Position numbers and translations under genes: made by a program. The notes beneath the pieces are model-generated. The model saw only the letters and a list, made by a program, of their open reading frames with translations, ran no database searches and was not told the DNA's origin. Source: Flaccisagitta enflata (taxonomy: Eukaryota > Chaetognatha > Sagittoidea > Aphragmophora). From it: DNA of 64,000 nt. Location: the NCBI GenBank assembly GCA_965153355.1, contig OZ231126.1, forward strand, positions 69,812,001 to 69,876,000, in the 5' to 3' direction. Below are positions 24,171-36,551 of the stretch, piece by piece; within the stretch, counting starts at the first letter, position 1; every line of letters begins with the position of its first letter.

Positions 24171-24726
24171 CCCGAGTGACACCAATGTTATAAAAAAAGA
24201 AAATGAAAAAATTTCAAAATACTCGGGTCTTCGGGTTGAGCTGGGAAAAATGTAGAAAAGCGAATGTATTGTGCTTCCTGTTGTAATTAGGGGCCTTGGA
24301 TGCATATCCCCAAATTTTGCCAATTACCTAAAGATGATCATGGCCAATATTTCTATAGAGATGTGCCTGAAGCTGACCTTGATTGGAAGTGAAAAAATCA
24401 TAAGGTCCTTCCTATAAAGAAAATGATGTATGACTGACTACCATTACCTCTTGATTGACGAACAACTGGATTTGCCACTATGGCTTGAATTGATACGTCT
24501 TCATCCAAACATGTGTGGACTGGTGTTGCCATTACGGCCCAAATGGTTTGTTTGTTTGGCCTTTTATTGGATTTCAAATGATGTGGATTACATGAATCAA
24601 ACCTCGTTATCACAAAAGTAAAAACAAAACAAAACAAAAATTCTGAAATGCCTCTAGGGTTAGGTCTATCCTCGGCTATCAGTCTTATGTTACCAAGACA
24701 GATTGATCTTGCGCAAGTACATGTAT

Positions 24727-24729
<3 letters not shown>

Positions 24730-24805
<76 letters not shown>

Positions 24806-24812
24806 CTCGTTC
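24730..24812. repeat. (TC)n tract serving as acceptor pyrimidine tract
   Basis: About 36 TC units followed by GCTCTCGTTCTCTCAG, the exon 4 acceptor. The microsatellite itself forms the polypyrimidine tract. Confidence 0.95.
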
Positions 24813-24818
24813 TCTCAG

Positions 24819-25028
24819 TTTTTGGCGCTGATCGCCTTTAGCCTGGGCGTGTCTGCCTGGACCACGCCTCCTTCCGGTGCCTCACCTCACAGACCATCCT
24901 TCTTTAATTTCTACTGTTTCGCCGTTGGTTTCGTCCTCTTCCTCCTCATCCTTCACTTCCTCTTCCTCCTCCTCGGACTCAAGTCCAAATTCCCCGTCTT
25001 CCAGGATCAACTGCACTTCTTTCTATTG
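24819..25028 (+). CDS. Gene A exon 4: MARVEL domain helices 1-2
   Basis: 210 nt, exactly 70 codons, phase 0 at both ends, with acceptor (TC)n..TTCTCTCAG|TTTTTG and donor CTATTG|GTATAT. It encodes the rest of helix 1 (FLALIAFSLGVSAW, residues 469-482), a short loop (TTPPSGASPHRPS), a long second helix (FFNFYCFAVGFVLFLLILHF.., 496-522), KSKFPVFQDQ and the first residues of helix 3. C-rich third codon positions support coding. This is the MARVEL arrangement of MAL, plasmolipin and CMTM proteins, which act in lipid-ordered membrane sorting. Helices 3-4 must lie on further exon(s) that I could not find. Which MARVEL subfamily it belongs to is not decidable here. Confidence 0.85.
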
Positions 25029-25054
25029 GTATATTCTTTTTATTGTTTTTTTCG

Positions 25055-25215
25055 TTTTTTGTCGCGGACACGCGACTTTACACCTTGCCGTGTCGGTCGG
25101 TAGGTCGGTAGGACCGGCCGTCCGTCCGTCACATTTTGAATTCCGGGTGGTTTTCGCTTTACTGCTCCTGCCCAACCGTCCGCGACTGTCCTGCCGTGTA
25201 TCCGGCCTTGTTTTT
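25055..25215 (+). mobile_element. Hairpin-ended (HINE-like) element (gene A intron 4)
   Basis: T-run, stem GTCGCGGACACGCGAC, TTTACACCTTGCCGTGTC, a (GGTA/CCGT) core, GCTCCTGCCCAACC, subterminal CCGTCCGCGACT and GTGTATCCGGCCTTGTTTTT. GTCGCGGAC is shared by stem and subterminal box. Confidence 0.85.
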
Positions 25216-25257
25216 GTATAATTAAAAATGTTAAAGATAAAGACAGATGCTTACTCG

Positions 25258-27105
<1,848 letters not shown>

Positions 27106-27362
27106 ACAATGAACCTCACTCTTCTAATTGTTTTATTTACCTTTGATTAATTTCTTTTCCTGTGTTGGCTGGTCAAAATACTTGTCTGAATGAGTTATCC
27201 AATAAGGATCTCAGTGAAGTATTTTTTTTTCTTCTCAGCCTAAGGAGTGACAGATTTTTCTAGTTTTCAATCAAGAAAAAAATGATCTTGAAAAAAAAAA
27301 TTGAATCTTGCTAAGACTAAGACAATATAAGCTTCACTTAAGCAACGAGTGTTCTGAGAATT
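27106..27362. other. Unassigned spacer between TTG arrays
   Basis: AT-rich sequence with one pyrimidine-rich TTCTTCTCAG, but no open frame follows it. Confidence 0.4.
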
Positions 27363-27383
27363 CTCCTATGTGTTGTTGTTGTA

Positions 27384-27424
<41 letters not shown>

Positions 27425-27425
27425 A

Positions 27426-27517
<92 letters not shown>
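27363..27517. repeat. Second (TTG)n array
   Basis: About 50 TTG units with two TAA interruptions. Confidence 0.97.
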
Positions 27518-28145
<628 letters not shown>

Positions 28146-28446
28146 GCACACCTGATCCTTCCATATAACAACATTAGTCTCACAATGAAAAATCGTGCCG
28201 AATTATGGAGCGTAGTTCTCCCTTAGGCTTCTATGCCAGACAGGGGCCAGCAGAGAAACTTTGGGCCCCTATACAATCCAAAAATCCGGGCCCCCCCTAG
28301 TTTTGGCGCGACTGCCGGCCAAAATGATAGCACATAAATTATTTTTCAGTCTCTGGGTGCATTTCTACTCAAAGCCACAAACACGTTTTTCAGGTAGGTT
28401 TTAAGATTCGCGATTTTAACAACCCTCAACCTGAAAAAATATTGGC

Positions 28447-28545
28447 CCCTTGCAGGGATCGAACCCACATACAAAGGTAATCTGATTCATACAATTAGAA
28501 GCCGTCGCCTTAACTATCTGCGCCACTCAGACTCTCACACAAACT
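28447..28545 (-). ncRNA. tRNA-derived unit with A and B boxes
   Basis: Minus strand: GAGTGGCGCAGATAGTTAAG (A-box-like), GGCGACGGCTTCTAATTG (anticodon-arm-like, with TTCTAA), then GTGGGTTCGATCCC (B box). This looks like a decayed tRNA, perhaps Arg(TCT), with extra bases between anticodon and T arms. It could serve as an internal RNA polymerase III promoter. Not a functional tRNA gene. Confidence 0.6.
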
Positions 28546-28669
28546 GTCGAAATCATTTCTGCTTTTATAGAGAGGCAATTGAATAAGATAGCCATTACAG
28601 AACTGAACCCCCATAAATGATCCAAAGTTGTAAAACTAGGCCACCGAAGTTTAAAAAGTTTTAGTGAAT

Positions 28670-28760
28670 GTCCTGATGGCGTGGTTGGTTAGGGCATTGA
28701 CTTCAGCACTGAAAAAATCAATTCCATTCAACAACTTAGAATTGGTTCGAATCTACCTTG
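28670..28760 (+). ncRNA. Second tRNA-derived unit, opposite strand
   Basis: TGATGGCGTGGTTGGTTAGG (A-box-like) then GCATTGACTTCAGCAC (anticodon-arm-like) and TTGGTTCGAATCTA (B box) 60 bp downstream. It points towards the right TIR; the first unit points towards the left TIR. Confidence 0.55.
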
Positions 28761-29159
28761 TGCCCTATATTTTTTCAGGAATGGTGAAGTAAAATCGCGA
28801 TTTGCAAAACCCACCTTAGAATCGCGTTTGTGTCTTTGAGTAGAAACATACCCTCTATACAATCTATTTGGAGTAGAAAATACAAGTGTTGAACTGAGTA
28901 CTTTTATCTGTAATACAAAAAAAAAATAAGTTTTGTTATTTCGAAAAGAGTTAGGGCCAAAACTTTTTTTCTTTTTTTTTTCTTTTTTTTTTTTTCCTTT
29001 TCTCTTTTCTTCCCTTTTCATTTCTATGAAAATTGAAGGGCCCTCCGGGCCCCCCTGAGGCCCGGGCCCCTATAATTTGTATAGGGTGTATAGGCCTCTT
29101 CAGGCCCCTGATGCCAGATGAATTCGATCCTGATGGATGAAATAGATCTTTTTGTCTCT

Positions 29160-29208
29160 TGCTGAGCGACTCTATAGGAAGGTGTGTCCGTAGGTGGATA
29201 GAAAGGTA

Positions 29209-29301
<93 letters not shown>

Positions 29302-29428
29302 TCGGGAAAAAGTCGAAGTCAGTCTTCGACTTTTTGACATATTCGAGAGAAACAGGGTTTTCATTTCTTATGAGAAAGTTGAGGGTCTCGATCGACTTTG
29401 GTAGCCGTGTATCCGGCTTTGTTTTTCT
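29160..29428 (+). mobile_element. Hairpin-ended element with (GT)n core
   Basis: GAGCGACTCTATAGGAAGG and GTGTCCGTAGG resemble the post-stem box. A (GT)n tract (29210-29298) and then family S sequence (GTCGAAGTCAGTCTTCGAC) follow, and the end is GCCGTGTATCCGGCTTTG with TTTTT. The stem's first arm is lost. Confidence 0.6.
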
Positions 29429-29436
29429 GAAGCTTA

Positions 29437-29956
29437 AGACGCAGAGTGCGGGAAGAAGAAATTTCATGGGTCATTGCAATTTTTAAAAGTATTTTTTATA
29501 TCATTTTTTTCAAATCTTTTTTGTTGAAAGTGATGAACAATGAATTTTGTACAAATTTGATGTACATAATGTATTGAAAAAAGGTACAGAAAAGAAGAGT
29601 TTAAAAAAAATAATACTTTGTCATCTCACTCCTGTCAGGTGAAATTATATCATTGCATAAGAATAAAGAAATTTGCATTTTTAAGAACTTGACTTTTTTA
29701 TAAAAACTTTAAAAAAAGGGTCATGTTCTTAAAAATGCAAAATTTTTGTTACTAAGAACATAATAAAATTTCACCTAACAATGTTTTAAAATAGTGTTCA
29801 CTATTTTTCAAAGGAATTCAAATATTGTTAAAACAACTTATACAATATATAAAAAGTACCTAACTGAAATCTCAATGATATTTTTTTATTATAAATTCAT
29901 ATAACAAGCAAAAAATAAAGTGAAACCAAAATTTCCTTTTCGTGTACACCATGACT
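29437..29956. mobile_element. TA-flanked MITE, family M
   Basis: TA|AGACGCAGAGTGCGGGAAG (matching the inverted right end of the 18445 copy) and TCGTGTACACCATGACT|TA. Inner palindrome: AAATTTGCATTTTTAAGAAC against GTTCTTAAAAATGCAAAAT. Confidence 0.75.
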
Positions 29957-29959
29957 TAA

Positions 29960-30287
29960 GCAGTAAGTTAAAAGTGGTTTCTACAAAAAGGATCCTAAAG
30001 AAAGCAACTCCCTTCTTTATTTCTTCACCTGTCTTCAATGTCTAAACATGTACACCCCCCCTACAGCCAACCTGGCTGAATGAAAATTCTTTTTGAAAGT
30101 TGTTTTGAGTGACTAAGGGGAATATGAATGGCGTCATCAGAGGGAATTTTGAGATTGTACCTAGAACCTTGAAATTTATCACTTTTCTCTCTAGTTTCTT
30201 TACTTTTTTAAGAATGTATATTTTTTTCAGGAAAAGCGATAGATTTCAAGGTTTTAGTTACAATCTTAAAAATTGCTCTGATTCAAA
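29960..30287. other. Unassigned spacer
   Basis: AT-rich; nothing recognised. Confidence 0.4.
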
Positions 30288-30380
30288 CATTCATTCATTC
30301 ATTCATTCATTCATTCATTCATTCATTCATTCATTCATTCATTCATTCATTCATTCATTCATTCATTCATTCATTCATTC
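30288..30380. repeat. (ATTC)n microsatellite
   Basis: About 23 ATTC units. Confidence 0.97.
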
Positions 30381-30391
30381 CCTGGCAAATA

Positions 30392-30600
30392 GCATAACTA
30401 TGACAAAGAAAAAATCAAACGACTTGGTTCGCTTTTTTCTGTTGAACCCAAGGCTGGACTAAAAAAAGTCGATAACCATTTGAAAGATCTTTAAAAAAAT
30501 CATCCAAATGCGATGTTGCTGGTCTCTTCAGCTTTATTCTTTTAGAAATGGCATAGGTTTGAAGAAAATAGCACCAATTGAAAAAAGTGCAATTTTTGGC
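30392..30600 (+). mobile_element. Family X MITE, left half
   Basis: TA|ACTATGACAAAGAAAAAA and then GCTGGTCTCTTCAGCTTTAT and TTTAGAAATGGCATAGGTTT match the left arm at 2053. It is truncated where a hairpin-ended element begins at 30601. Confidence 0.7.
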
Positions 30601-30735
30601 TTTTTAGTCGCGTGCTACGCGACTCTATAAGCCACTTTTTGGTCGGTTGGTCCGTCGGTCGGTCGGCCGGTCGGTCCGTCAGTTGGTCGGTCGGTCGGTC
30701 GGTCGGTTGATCGGTCGGTCAGTCCGTCACAAAAC
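30601..30735 (+). mobile_element. Hairpin-ended element, left part
   Basis: TTTTTAGTCGCGTGCTACGC stem AGTCGCGTGCTACGCGACT, CTATAAGCCACTTTTTGG, then a (GGTC)n core to about 30730. The 3' box is missing. Confidence 0.75.
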
Positions 30736-30915
30736 TCTTTTAAAGGTTTTTTAATGCGTTTTTTATGTCTCTGAATGGTAGAGTAGGAACTTTATAGAGT
30801 AAACAGCCATTTGCAAAAAAAAACTGTTTGCCTGTCTGTCTGCCTGACTTTTTTTGAAAGTGCCGACTTAGGTCTATTGACCTGGTTTTTCCACAAGTGA
30901 TTTGAGTCTTAACGT

Positions 30916-31093
30916 CTTTAGTCGCATGCACGCGACTCTACAACCCACTTTGTCCATCTGTCTATCCATCCATTTATCGGTCAAACTTTACTTCATTTAC
31001 TTTATCTTATCATTTTTTTCGCAAGTGCAGGCGATTTTTGCATTACTCCTCCTGCCAAAATGCATTGTTAGCCATGTTACCAGCCTTGTTTTT
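30916..31093 (+). mobile_element. Hairpin-ended (HINE-like) element
   Basis: TTTAGTCGCATGCACGCGACT, CTACAACCCACTTTGTCC, a short (ATCC)n core, CTCCTCCTGCCAAAATGC and GTTACCAGCCTTGTTTTT. The subterminal motif is lost. Confidence 0.75.
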
Positions 31094-31116
31094 GATAAGT
31101 TTAAAAAACGTTTTCT

Positions 31117-31318
31117 TTTTAGTCGCGTGCTACGCGACTCTACACCCGCTGTGCCGGTCCGTCCATCGGTCCGTCAGTCCGTCGGTCCATAACACTACTT
31201 TTTTTGTGTTTTTGCGGTCTTTGGCCTCACTGCTCCTGCCCAAATGATGGAGTGACATCAAATACGGCCCCTGCTCACCCGCACGCGACTGGGGTAGCCG
31301 TGTATCCGGCCTTGTTTT
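31117..31318 (+). mobile_element. Hairpin-ended (HINE-like) element, reference copy
   Basis: Reference for the family. Order: T-run; hairpin AGTCGCGTGCTACGCGACT; CTACACCCGCTGTGCCGG; (GGTCCGTC)n core; ACTACTTTTTTTGTG; GCTCCTGCCCAAATG; GTGACATCAAATACGGCCCC; subterminal CCCGCACGCGACT; GGGGTAGCCGTGTATCCGGC; CTTGTTTT. No target duplication beyond T/A runs and no protein. A terminal stem, a subterminal inverted repeat and an internal tetranucleotide core are the layout of Helentron-associated elements, which is why I place it there. Confidence 0.85.
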
Positions 31319-31319
31319 C

Positions 31320-31640
31320 AGACAAACGGAGAATTTTTGTCGTGCGCCGAAAATCAGCCCGTGTAAAAAATAGGTAGTCATCATGTGAAACAAACCCAAC
31401 AGAGCAACAGTCGCGTGCTCTATCTTACCTTTACAAGATTGTGCATGAAAACAAGTACATATTATAACGTAGAACATGGTTAAATTCAGTTACACCAATA
31501 GTTCTTTCATAACCGTTCCATTCGATTTTTATATTCGTGAATGAGACGTTTGCTTCATGGACGGGCAGACCCTTGTAGTGTACTGTTAAAATGTAGTATA
31601 CTGTACTGTAGTATACTGTTAAAATGCCTTCATTTCATAG
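31320..31640. other. Unassigned spacer
   Basis: Contains one isolated CAACAGTCGCGTGCTC (31407-31422), resembling the subterminal motif of the hairpin-ended family; otherwise nothing recognised. Confidence 0.4.
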
Positions 31641-31642
31641 TG

Positions 31643-31676
31643 TGACGTCACGAAGTAGTAGCACTATATGACGTCA
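31643..31676. promoter_or_regulatory. Pair of CRE palindromes
   Basis: The full 8-bp CREB/ATF consensus TGACGTCA occurs at 31643-31650 and again at 31669-31676. GCGTCAT and ACGTGG half-site words recur at 31887-31955. No adjacent gene start was found, so function is unproven. Confidence 0.4.
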
Positions 31677-31707
31677 TAGCGTGGTGTAACTATGTAAGTA
31701 GATAAAG

Positions 31708-31830
31708 AAATGAATGAATGAATGAATGAATGAATGAATGAATGAATGAATGAATGAATGAATGAATGAATGAATGAATGAGTGAATGAATGAATGAAAG
31801 ATTGAATGAATGAAAGAATTTATGAAAAAT
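31708..31830. repeat. (AATG)n microsatellite
   Basis: About 28 AATG units, some changed to AAAG or AGTG. Confidence 0.97.
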
Positions 31831-31884
31831 GAACAAAAAAAAAAAAAACCAAACAAATGAATAAACGTAAGAATAGAAAGTTGC

Positions 31885-31960
31885 TCTGGCGTCATAACGT
31901 GGCGTCATGACGTGGCGCAATGGCGTGGCGTCATGGCGTGGCGTAATGGCGTGGCGTTGC
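31885..31960. repeat. GGCGTCATGGCGT minisatellite
   Basis: About five units of a 12-13-bp repeat, GTGGCGTCAT(A/G)(A/G)C. Confidence 0.75.
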
Positions 31961-32099
31961 TACGGACTGTTGGTCAGCAAGTGTTGGCGGGTGTTGTTCA
32001 GCGTCCGTGGAAACTTAGCCATGAGACCCAAGTTTCCACGCCACGTATGTACGGCACGTAGCTAGTTCCGTATTTACTGGCTATTTATCGAGAGCAAGG

Positions 32100-32715
32100 C
32101 TACCAGGTAAAATGGGCCTTATCTGGCTAGAAAACCTGAATTCTGGCCTGAGTTCTATCATCTTGGCCCCTTAAACTTAGATTCTGGCTCCAAAAACCCA
32201 CATCCAAGCCTTAGAGACCCAGATCCTGACCTTTGGGACCCAGATTCTGACCTCCAAGACCTAGGTGCTGGCCTAAAAGACCTAAATCCTAGCCTCAGAG
32301 GACCGAATCCTGACCTCAGAAACTGAAATCCTTGCCTCTGAGAACAAGAAATTGGTCTCTGAGACCCAGATTCTAGCCTCAGAGACCCAGATCCAGGCCT
32401 GCTCCTGCCTCAACTTAACCTACAAACTATACAAAAATGGCACGGGTACCATTGTCCATATTCTGCCTTTTGTCAGTTCTCCTTGATATTCAATGAAAAT
32501 TTGAATAACAGGGCATCCTGGACAGAAGGAAGGCAAACAGGACGGATAGACGGACGGATGGACGAACGGATGGACGGACGGACAGATTCCCCCTGTGTTC
32601 TACAGGACTTCGTCCCCTTCGGGGCCACTGCCCTGCTCCCTCTCAACCTTCATCACTTCCTACTCAAGCAGGGCACGGGTACCGCTGACCACTTACTGCC
32701 TTTATTTATGAAAAA
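32100..32715. mobile_element. Composite family C copy, partly degraded
   Basis: A 20-22-bp minisatellite (GACCCAGATTCTGGCCTCA and variants, 32110-32410) is followed by (GGAC)n-like sequence, CCCTGTGTTCTACAGGACTT, GGGGCCACTGCCCTGCT and GCACGGGTACCGCTGACCA. The 32600-32705 segment closely matches the reverse complement of 56616-56738. The left GGGCAGCGGCC end was not found. Confidence 0.65.
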
Positions 32716-33200
32716 TTTTAATGAAATTTATTTATGAAAAATTTAAATGAAATTTTTTCGATTATGTTTTTGATTATTTTTTTTGATTATTTTGATTTTT
32801 TTGATTATTTACGATTTTGTGTAGGATCGATAAAAAAGTGTATTTATGTTTGTTTGAGCGTGCATATACAAGAAAAAACATATTCATGAGCACAGCTGCT
32901 CATCTGTGAGGGCGTTTTTGAGCATTTTAGCTCATTTAGCTCACTTAGCTCAGTCTATTCTTTCTGATTTCAAATATGATAAATGAATAAATATTTTCAA
33001 ACTTGTTTAAGCAAGCAAATAAAAAAAAAACATGTCAGTGAGCAGAGCTGCTCATCTGTGAGGGCGTTTTCAAGTATTCAAGCTCATTAAGCTCATTTAG
33101 CTTGCCCTTTTTCTCTAATTTTAGATAGGACAAATAAATTAATGTTTTGATTTAAGCATGCAAATACAGGAAAGCATGTCAGTGAGCAAACTGGTTGTTT
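32716..33200. repeat. Family S partial: three GAGCANAGCTGCTCATCTGT units
   Basis: About 160-bp units repeated roughly three times, each with GAGCACAGCTGCTCATCTG, GGGCGTTTTTGAGC and (AGCTCATTT)n. The same arrays are inside the elements at 35213 and 44583. Confidence 0.75.
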
Positions 33201-33271
33201 GCTTGAATTATTTTGAATAACCAGGTTACGACAAAGTGCCCAAAACGCGCGGTAGCCAGCGGTTTTTGAGG

Positions 33272-33423
33272 AAACAAGGCCGGAAACACGGCCACCAAGG
33301 TTGCATGCGGGTGGGCAGGGGCAGCGAAAAAAAAAAAACTAAGCATAACCGTCCGACAAACCGACTGACCGACAGACAGACAGACGGACAGAGCGGGTTG
33401 TAGAGTCACGTGCACGCGACTAA
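33272..33423 (-). mobile_element. Hairpin-ended (HINE-like) element
   Basis: AACAAGGCCGGAAACACGGCC, a mutated subterminal TTGCATGCGGGTGGGC, GGGGCAGCG, a (GACC/AGAC)n core, AGCGGGTTGTAGAGTCACG and stem AGTCACGTGCACGCGACT. Confidence 0.8.
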
Positions 33424-33985
33424 CAAATAGGGGAAAACTTTGTGAAGACTTCATATCCATTGTCATTGTCGCTGTCATCCATGGTCTCAATGTAATTGGA
33501 TTTAAAAGTGATGTTTTCAGATCATCCCATGGAGGATATAGACCCAACTGAGAATAAGAGAACATCCTGAGCACTGCAGCCGTTCAATGGCCACAAGGAT
33601 GTTTTTCAGATAATACAGTTTCAGAAAATTCAATTTGTCAAAAAGGGGGCCATGACATCCTCATTAAACATTTATGCATAAGAAAGAAATAGAATTTTTA
33701 AAGAAAGAGGGGCGTTTATGAATATGCCTCATTTCATATTTTTGTGCATACAATAGTCGCCTAATTCCTGATCAATTTCTGAAAAAAACTATTCAGTTAA
33801 AACAGAGATCCACTTAAAAAACACACGTTTCCTCCTAGGCAATACAGACGAAGAACCAGAGATGAATTTTACAATATGTAAATCATTTCAGGCCCCTCAC
33901 ACGTACGCACTCATACGCGCACACACATTTGTGAGACTATCTTACTCGATCGCTGAGGAAAGCACAAAAAGTTTTCGATTCGAGT
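33424..33985. other. Unassigned spacer, no convincing gene
   Basis: Two acceptor-like sites were seen (minus strand near 33560, plus strand CACGTTTCCTCCTAG near 33839), but neither leads into a recognisable exon with a matching donor. Confidence 0.35.
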
Positions 33986-33989
33986 ATAT

Positions 33990-34222
<233 letters not shown>

Positions 34223-34402
34223 GTAAACGCAGATTGAAAGCCAGGGAGATAAAATGAAAGTTTGAGAGACTGCGGGAGCGAGAGAAAGAAAGACAGCTTT
34301 TAGGAAGGGTTGTGAACCGAGGAGGAGAAAAGGGGGAAAGCTAAAGAAGAAGGAATGGAGAGAGGGAAAGGGTGGGTGAAGAACAGGAGGGATAGAAAAA
34401 TA

Positions 34403-34530
34403 GAGGTCGGTTACTTGGCTACCTTAGTCGCATGAGGTGGGGAGGGGCAGTGATATAGGAGTGCGCTCAAACACCATTAAACAACAAATGCGACGGATCG
34501 ACCAACGGTCCGATGGCGCGACTAAAAATG
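34403..34530 (-). mobile_element. Degenerate hairpin-ended element
   Basis: GGTTACTTGGCTACCTTAGTC with subterminal AGTCGCATGAGGTGGG, then a short core and GGCGCGACTAAAAA. The inner stem arm is missing. Confidence 0.6.
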
Positions 34531-34639
34531 CTTGTATAGTACTCGACTAAAGAAAAAAGTCGCAGCCTATTTTGAGTTAAAAAATAAGACAAAAAATCGT
34601 TTGAATATATTTTTGATTTGAAAGATTTTTAAAATTTCT

Positions 34640-34905
34640 TTCATTCTAGACCAATCCCAAATCTGTATCTCAAACGGTTTAGGAGCAAGAGCTTGTCAAA
34701 GTTATCTTCTAATTTGTAAAAATGCTCATTTTTCAATAGGATTGCAAACTAAAAATGGCAATGTTTTTACTCATTCTTATGCCATTTCTAAACGAATAAA
34801 GCTAGAATTGCCAGATTAGAGCCAAATGACAGATCTTATCAAGCTTTCTCATGGTCTAAGATTTTAGTTAATTATTTTGAAATTCAGTATGACAATTTGC
34901 CATTT
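34640..34905. repeat. Family X-related fragment
   Basis: Contains ACCAATCCCAAATCTGTATC, CTCATTCTTATGCCATTTC and TAAACGAATAAAGCTAGAA, words of the right arm at 2053 and of 23860. Ends lost. Confidence 0.5.
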
Positions 34906-35020
34906 AAAGGTGCGGCTTTTTTTATGAATGGAGTAGAAGAAACGAATCGAAAGGAAAAGAGAATGATAGACAAACACCCACACTCCGACTCTTTTTTTAT
35001 GATAATCAAAAAGAATCGAC

Positions 35021-35179
35021 CTGGTACAGTAAGTGAGCGGTAATTCTGGCATCCTCTTGCTGTGAGTGGTGCAAATCCCGGCACAAAGAAGTGTAGTCTG
35101 GGGAAAGGCACCATGTTCACCGCCAATTTGCGAAGGTCGGCATTTAGTTGGCCGGGAAATCGCAGACATGTCGTGATTC
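35021..35179 (-). CDS. Beta-tubulin internal exon (orphan)
   Basis: Minus strand, 159 nt. It reads [19 protein letters not shown], then [20 protein letters not shown] and [12 protein letters not shown]. This is beta-tubulin from about Gly235 to Pro287, differing from typical animal beta-tubulins at only about six conserved-type positions. The flanks look like real splice sites: branch-like CTAAT and ACTCCTTGATCAG|GA at the acceptor, CCAG|GTCGAT at the donor. Entry and exit are both phase 1, as needed for Gly235 and the following Glu. No other tubulin exon was found on this strand in the window. It is either one exon of a gene with very long introns or a captured or duplicated gene fragment. 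The lack of stops argues against an old pseudogene. Confidence 0.9.
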
Positions 35180-35212
35180 CTGATCAAGGAGTTGTTGGAT
35201 TAGAGCAATGAT

Positions 35213-36050
35213 CGGGAAAAAAGTCGAAGTCAGTCTTCGACTTTTTGACATATTCGCGAGAAATGGGGTTTTCATTTTCTTATGAGAAAGTTTGGCATCT
35301 CCACCGAGCAAATGAGGCCTCCAAAGAAATTGGTAGGGTAAGTAAATTTGATAATTCTCTTTCATTTGGCGCCAAGCAGAAAGCTCTATGACAAATGTTT
35401 TTTGCGCTATGATTTTTAAAAGATTTATTTACAAAAAATTCAAATGGAATTTCTTTTCATTTTGTATGATTTTGGGTAGGATCAATAAAGGAGTGTATTT
35501 ATATTTACTTGAGCATACAAATACAAAAAAAAAAAAAACATATTTATGAGCACAGCTGCTCATCTGTCAGGGCGTTTTAGAGCTTTCTAGCTTGTTTAGC
35601 TCACTTAGCTCAGTCTATTCTTTTTTATTTCAAATACAATAAACGAATAAGCATTTTCATACAAATAAAAAACATGTCTGTGAGCAGAGCGGTTTATCTG
35701 TGAGGGCGTTTTTAAGTGTTCTAGCTCATTTAGCTAATTTAGCTTGCTCTTTTTCTTTGATTTTAGATAGGATAAATAAACTAATGTTTAGATTTAAGCA
35801 TGCAAATACAAGAAAGCATGTCAGTGAGCAAAGCTGGTTGTCTGGTTGAATTATTTTGAATATTCTAGCTCATCTAGCTCATTTAGCTCAGTTCTATTTT
35901 TCTCTGATTTTCAGTGCAATTGATACATACAATTGCTTTTGATTTGATCTAACAAAAAACAAAAAAAATTCATTGACTGAAGATAAAAGCGTGGTGAAAA
36001 GTGACCAATGCTTACAACTTTTTTCCTCACGGCGACAGCCGCCATTACTG
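35213..36050. mobile_element. Family S element, full copy
   Basis: Starts GGAAAAAAGTCGAAGTCAG with the palindrome GTCGAAGTCAGTCTTCGAC, then CTCTTTCATTTGGCGCCAAG, three 160-bp GAGCA(C/G)AGC..GGGCGTTTT units, and ends CTCACGGCGACAGCCGCC. Colinear copy at 44583. The short end match GGAAAAAAGTCG is inverted at the right end. Confidence 0.75.
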
Positions 36051-36308
36051 GTACATCCTTTGCGAGTGACTCTTCAACCCGCTAGAATGATCGCCGGTCT
36101 GGCACTCTGTCCTTAACATTTACATATAACCGCCAATTAGCAGCCCTGGTTTTAGTGCGGGCCCGCGGGCCCGAGGCCCACCTTTTTGCTGTCGGGCCCG
36201 CAAGTTTTTCCCACGGCGGGCCCGACGGGCCCGCTCATATTTGGCTCAATATTTTTCATTGATGCTGAAGTGGTATATTTATTTTTTTGTAAGACTTATG
36301 TTTCCTTC

Positions 36309-36357
36309 TCTGATTCTTTTCTTTCTTTATTTATTTATCTTTCTTTCTTTCTTTTTT

Positions 36358-36438
<81 letters not shown>

Positions 36439-36440
36439 TT
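36309..36440. repeat. (CTTT)n microsatellite
   Basis: About 28 CTTT units inside hAT element 2. Confidence 0.97.
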
Positions 36441-36551
36441 TTCTATCTTTTTTTTGTTTCCTTTATTTTATGTTTGTTAGTTTGTTCATTTCTTCCTTCA
36501 TTTTCTCTTTTCTTGCTTTCTTACTTCACTGGAAACATTGATTTTTTTTTT

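Larger units (their letters stand above)
28355..28853. mobile_element. Nested TIR element carrying two tRNA-like units
   Basis: Left GGGTGCATTTCTACTCAAAG and right CTTTGAGTAGAAACATACCC are inverted repeats, extended by AAACACG, GGTAGGTTTT and GCGATTTTA blocks for about 65 bp. TCT on both flanks is a possible 3-bp duplication. The interior contains two tRNA-like segments in opposite orientation (next two entries). The end motif is related to family R (15755, 58693). Confidence 0.85.
28241..29110. mobile_element. hAT-type non-autonomous element 1
   Basis: Ends CAGGGGCCAGCAGAGA and GAGGCC..reverse of CAGGGGCCTGAAGAGG are inverted, and ATGCCAGA flanks both sides exactly (28233-28240 and 29111-29118). 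An 8-bp duplication with CAG-starting TIRs is the hAT signature. GC-rich GGGCCCC blocks sit inside each end, and a T-rich TTTTTCTT tract lies near the right end. A complete TIR element is nested at 28355-28853. No transposase. Confidence 0.9.

Noticed and set aside
33430-33566. Possible minus-strand exon after TTCTCTTATTCTCAG
   Set aside because: The phase 0 frame runs on into a hairpin-ended element; the acidic-looking frame has an in-frame stop before any usable acceptor.
33839-33945. Possible plus-strand exon after CACGTTTCCTCCTAG
   Set aside because: Good acceptor, but no clear donor and no recognisable product before the (GA)n tract.
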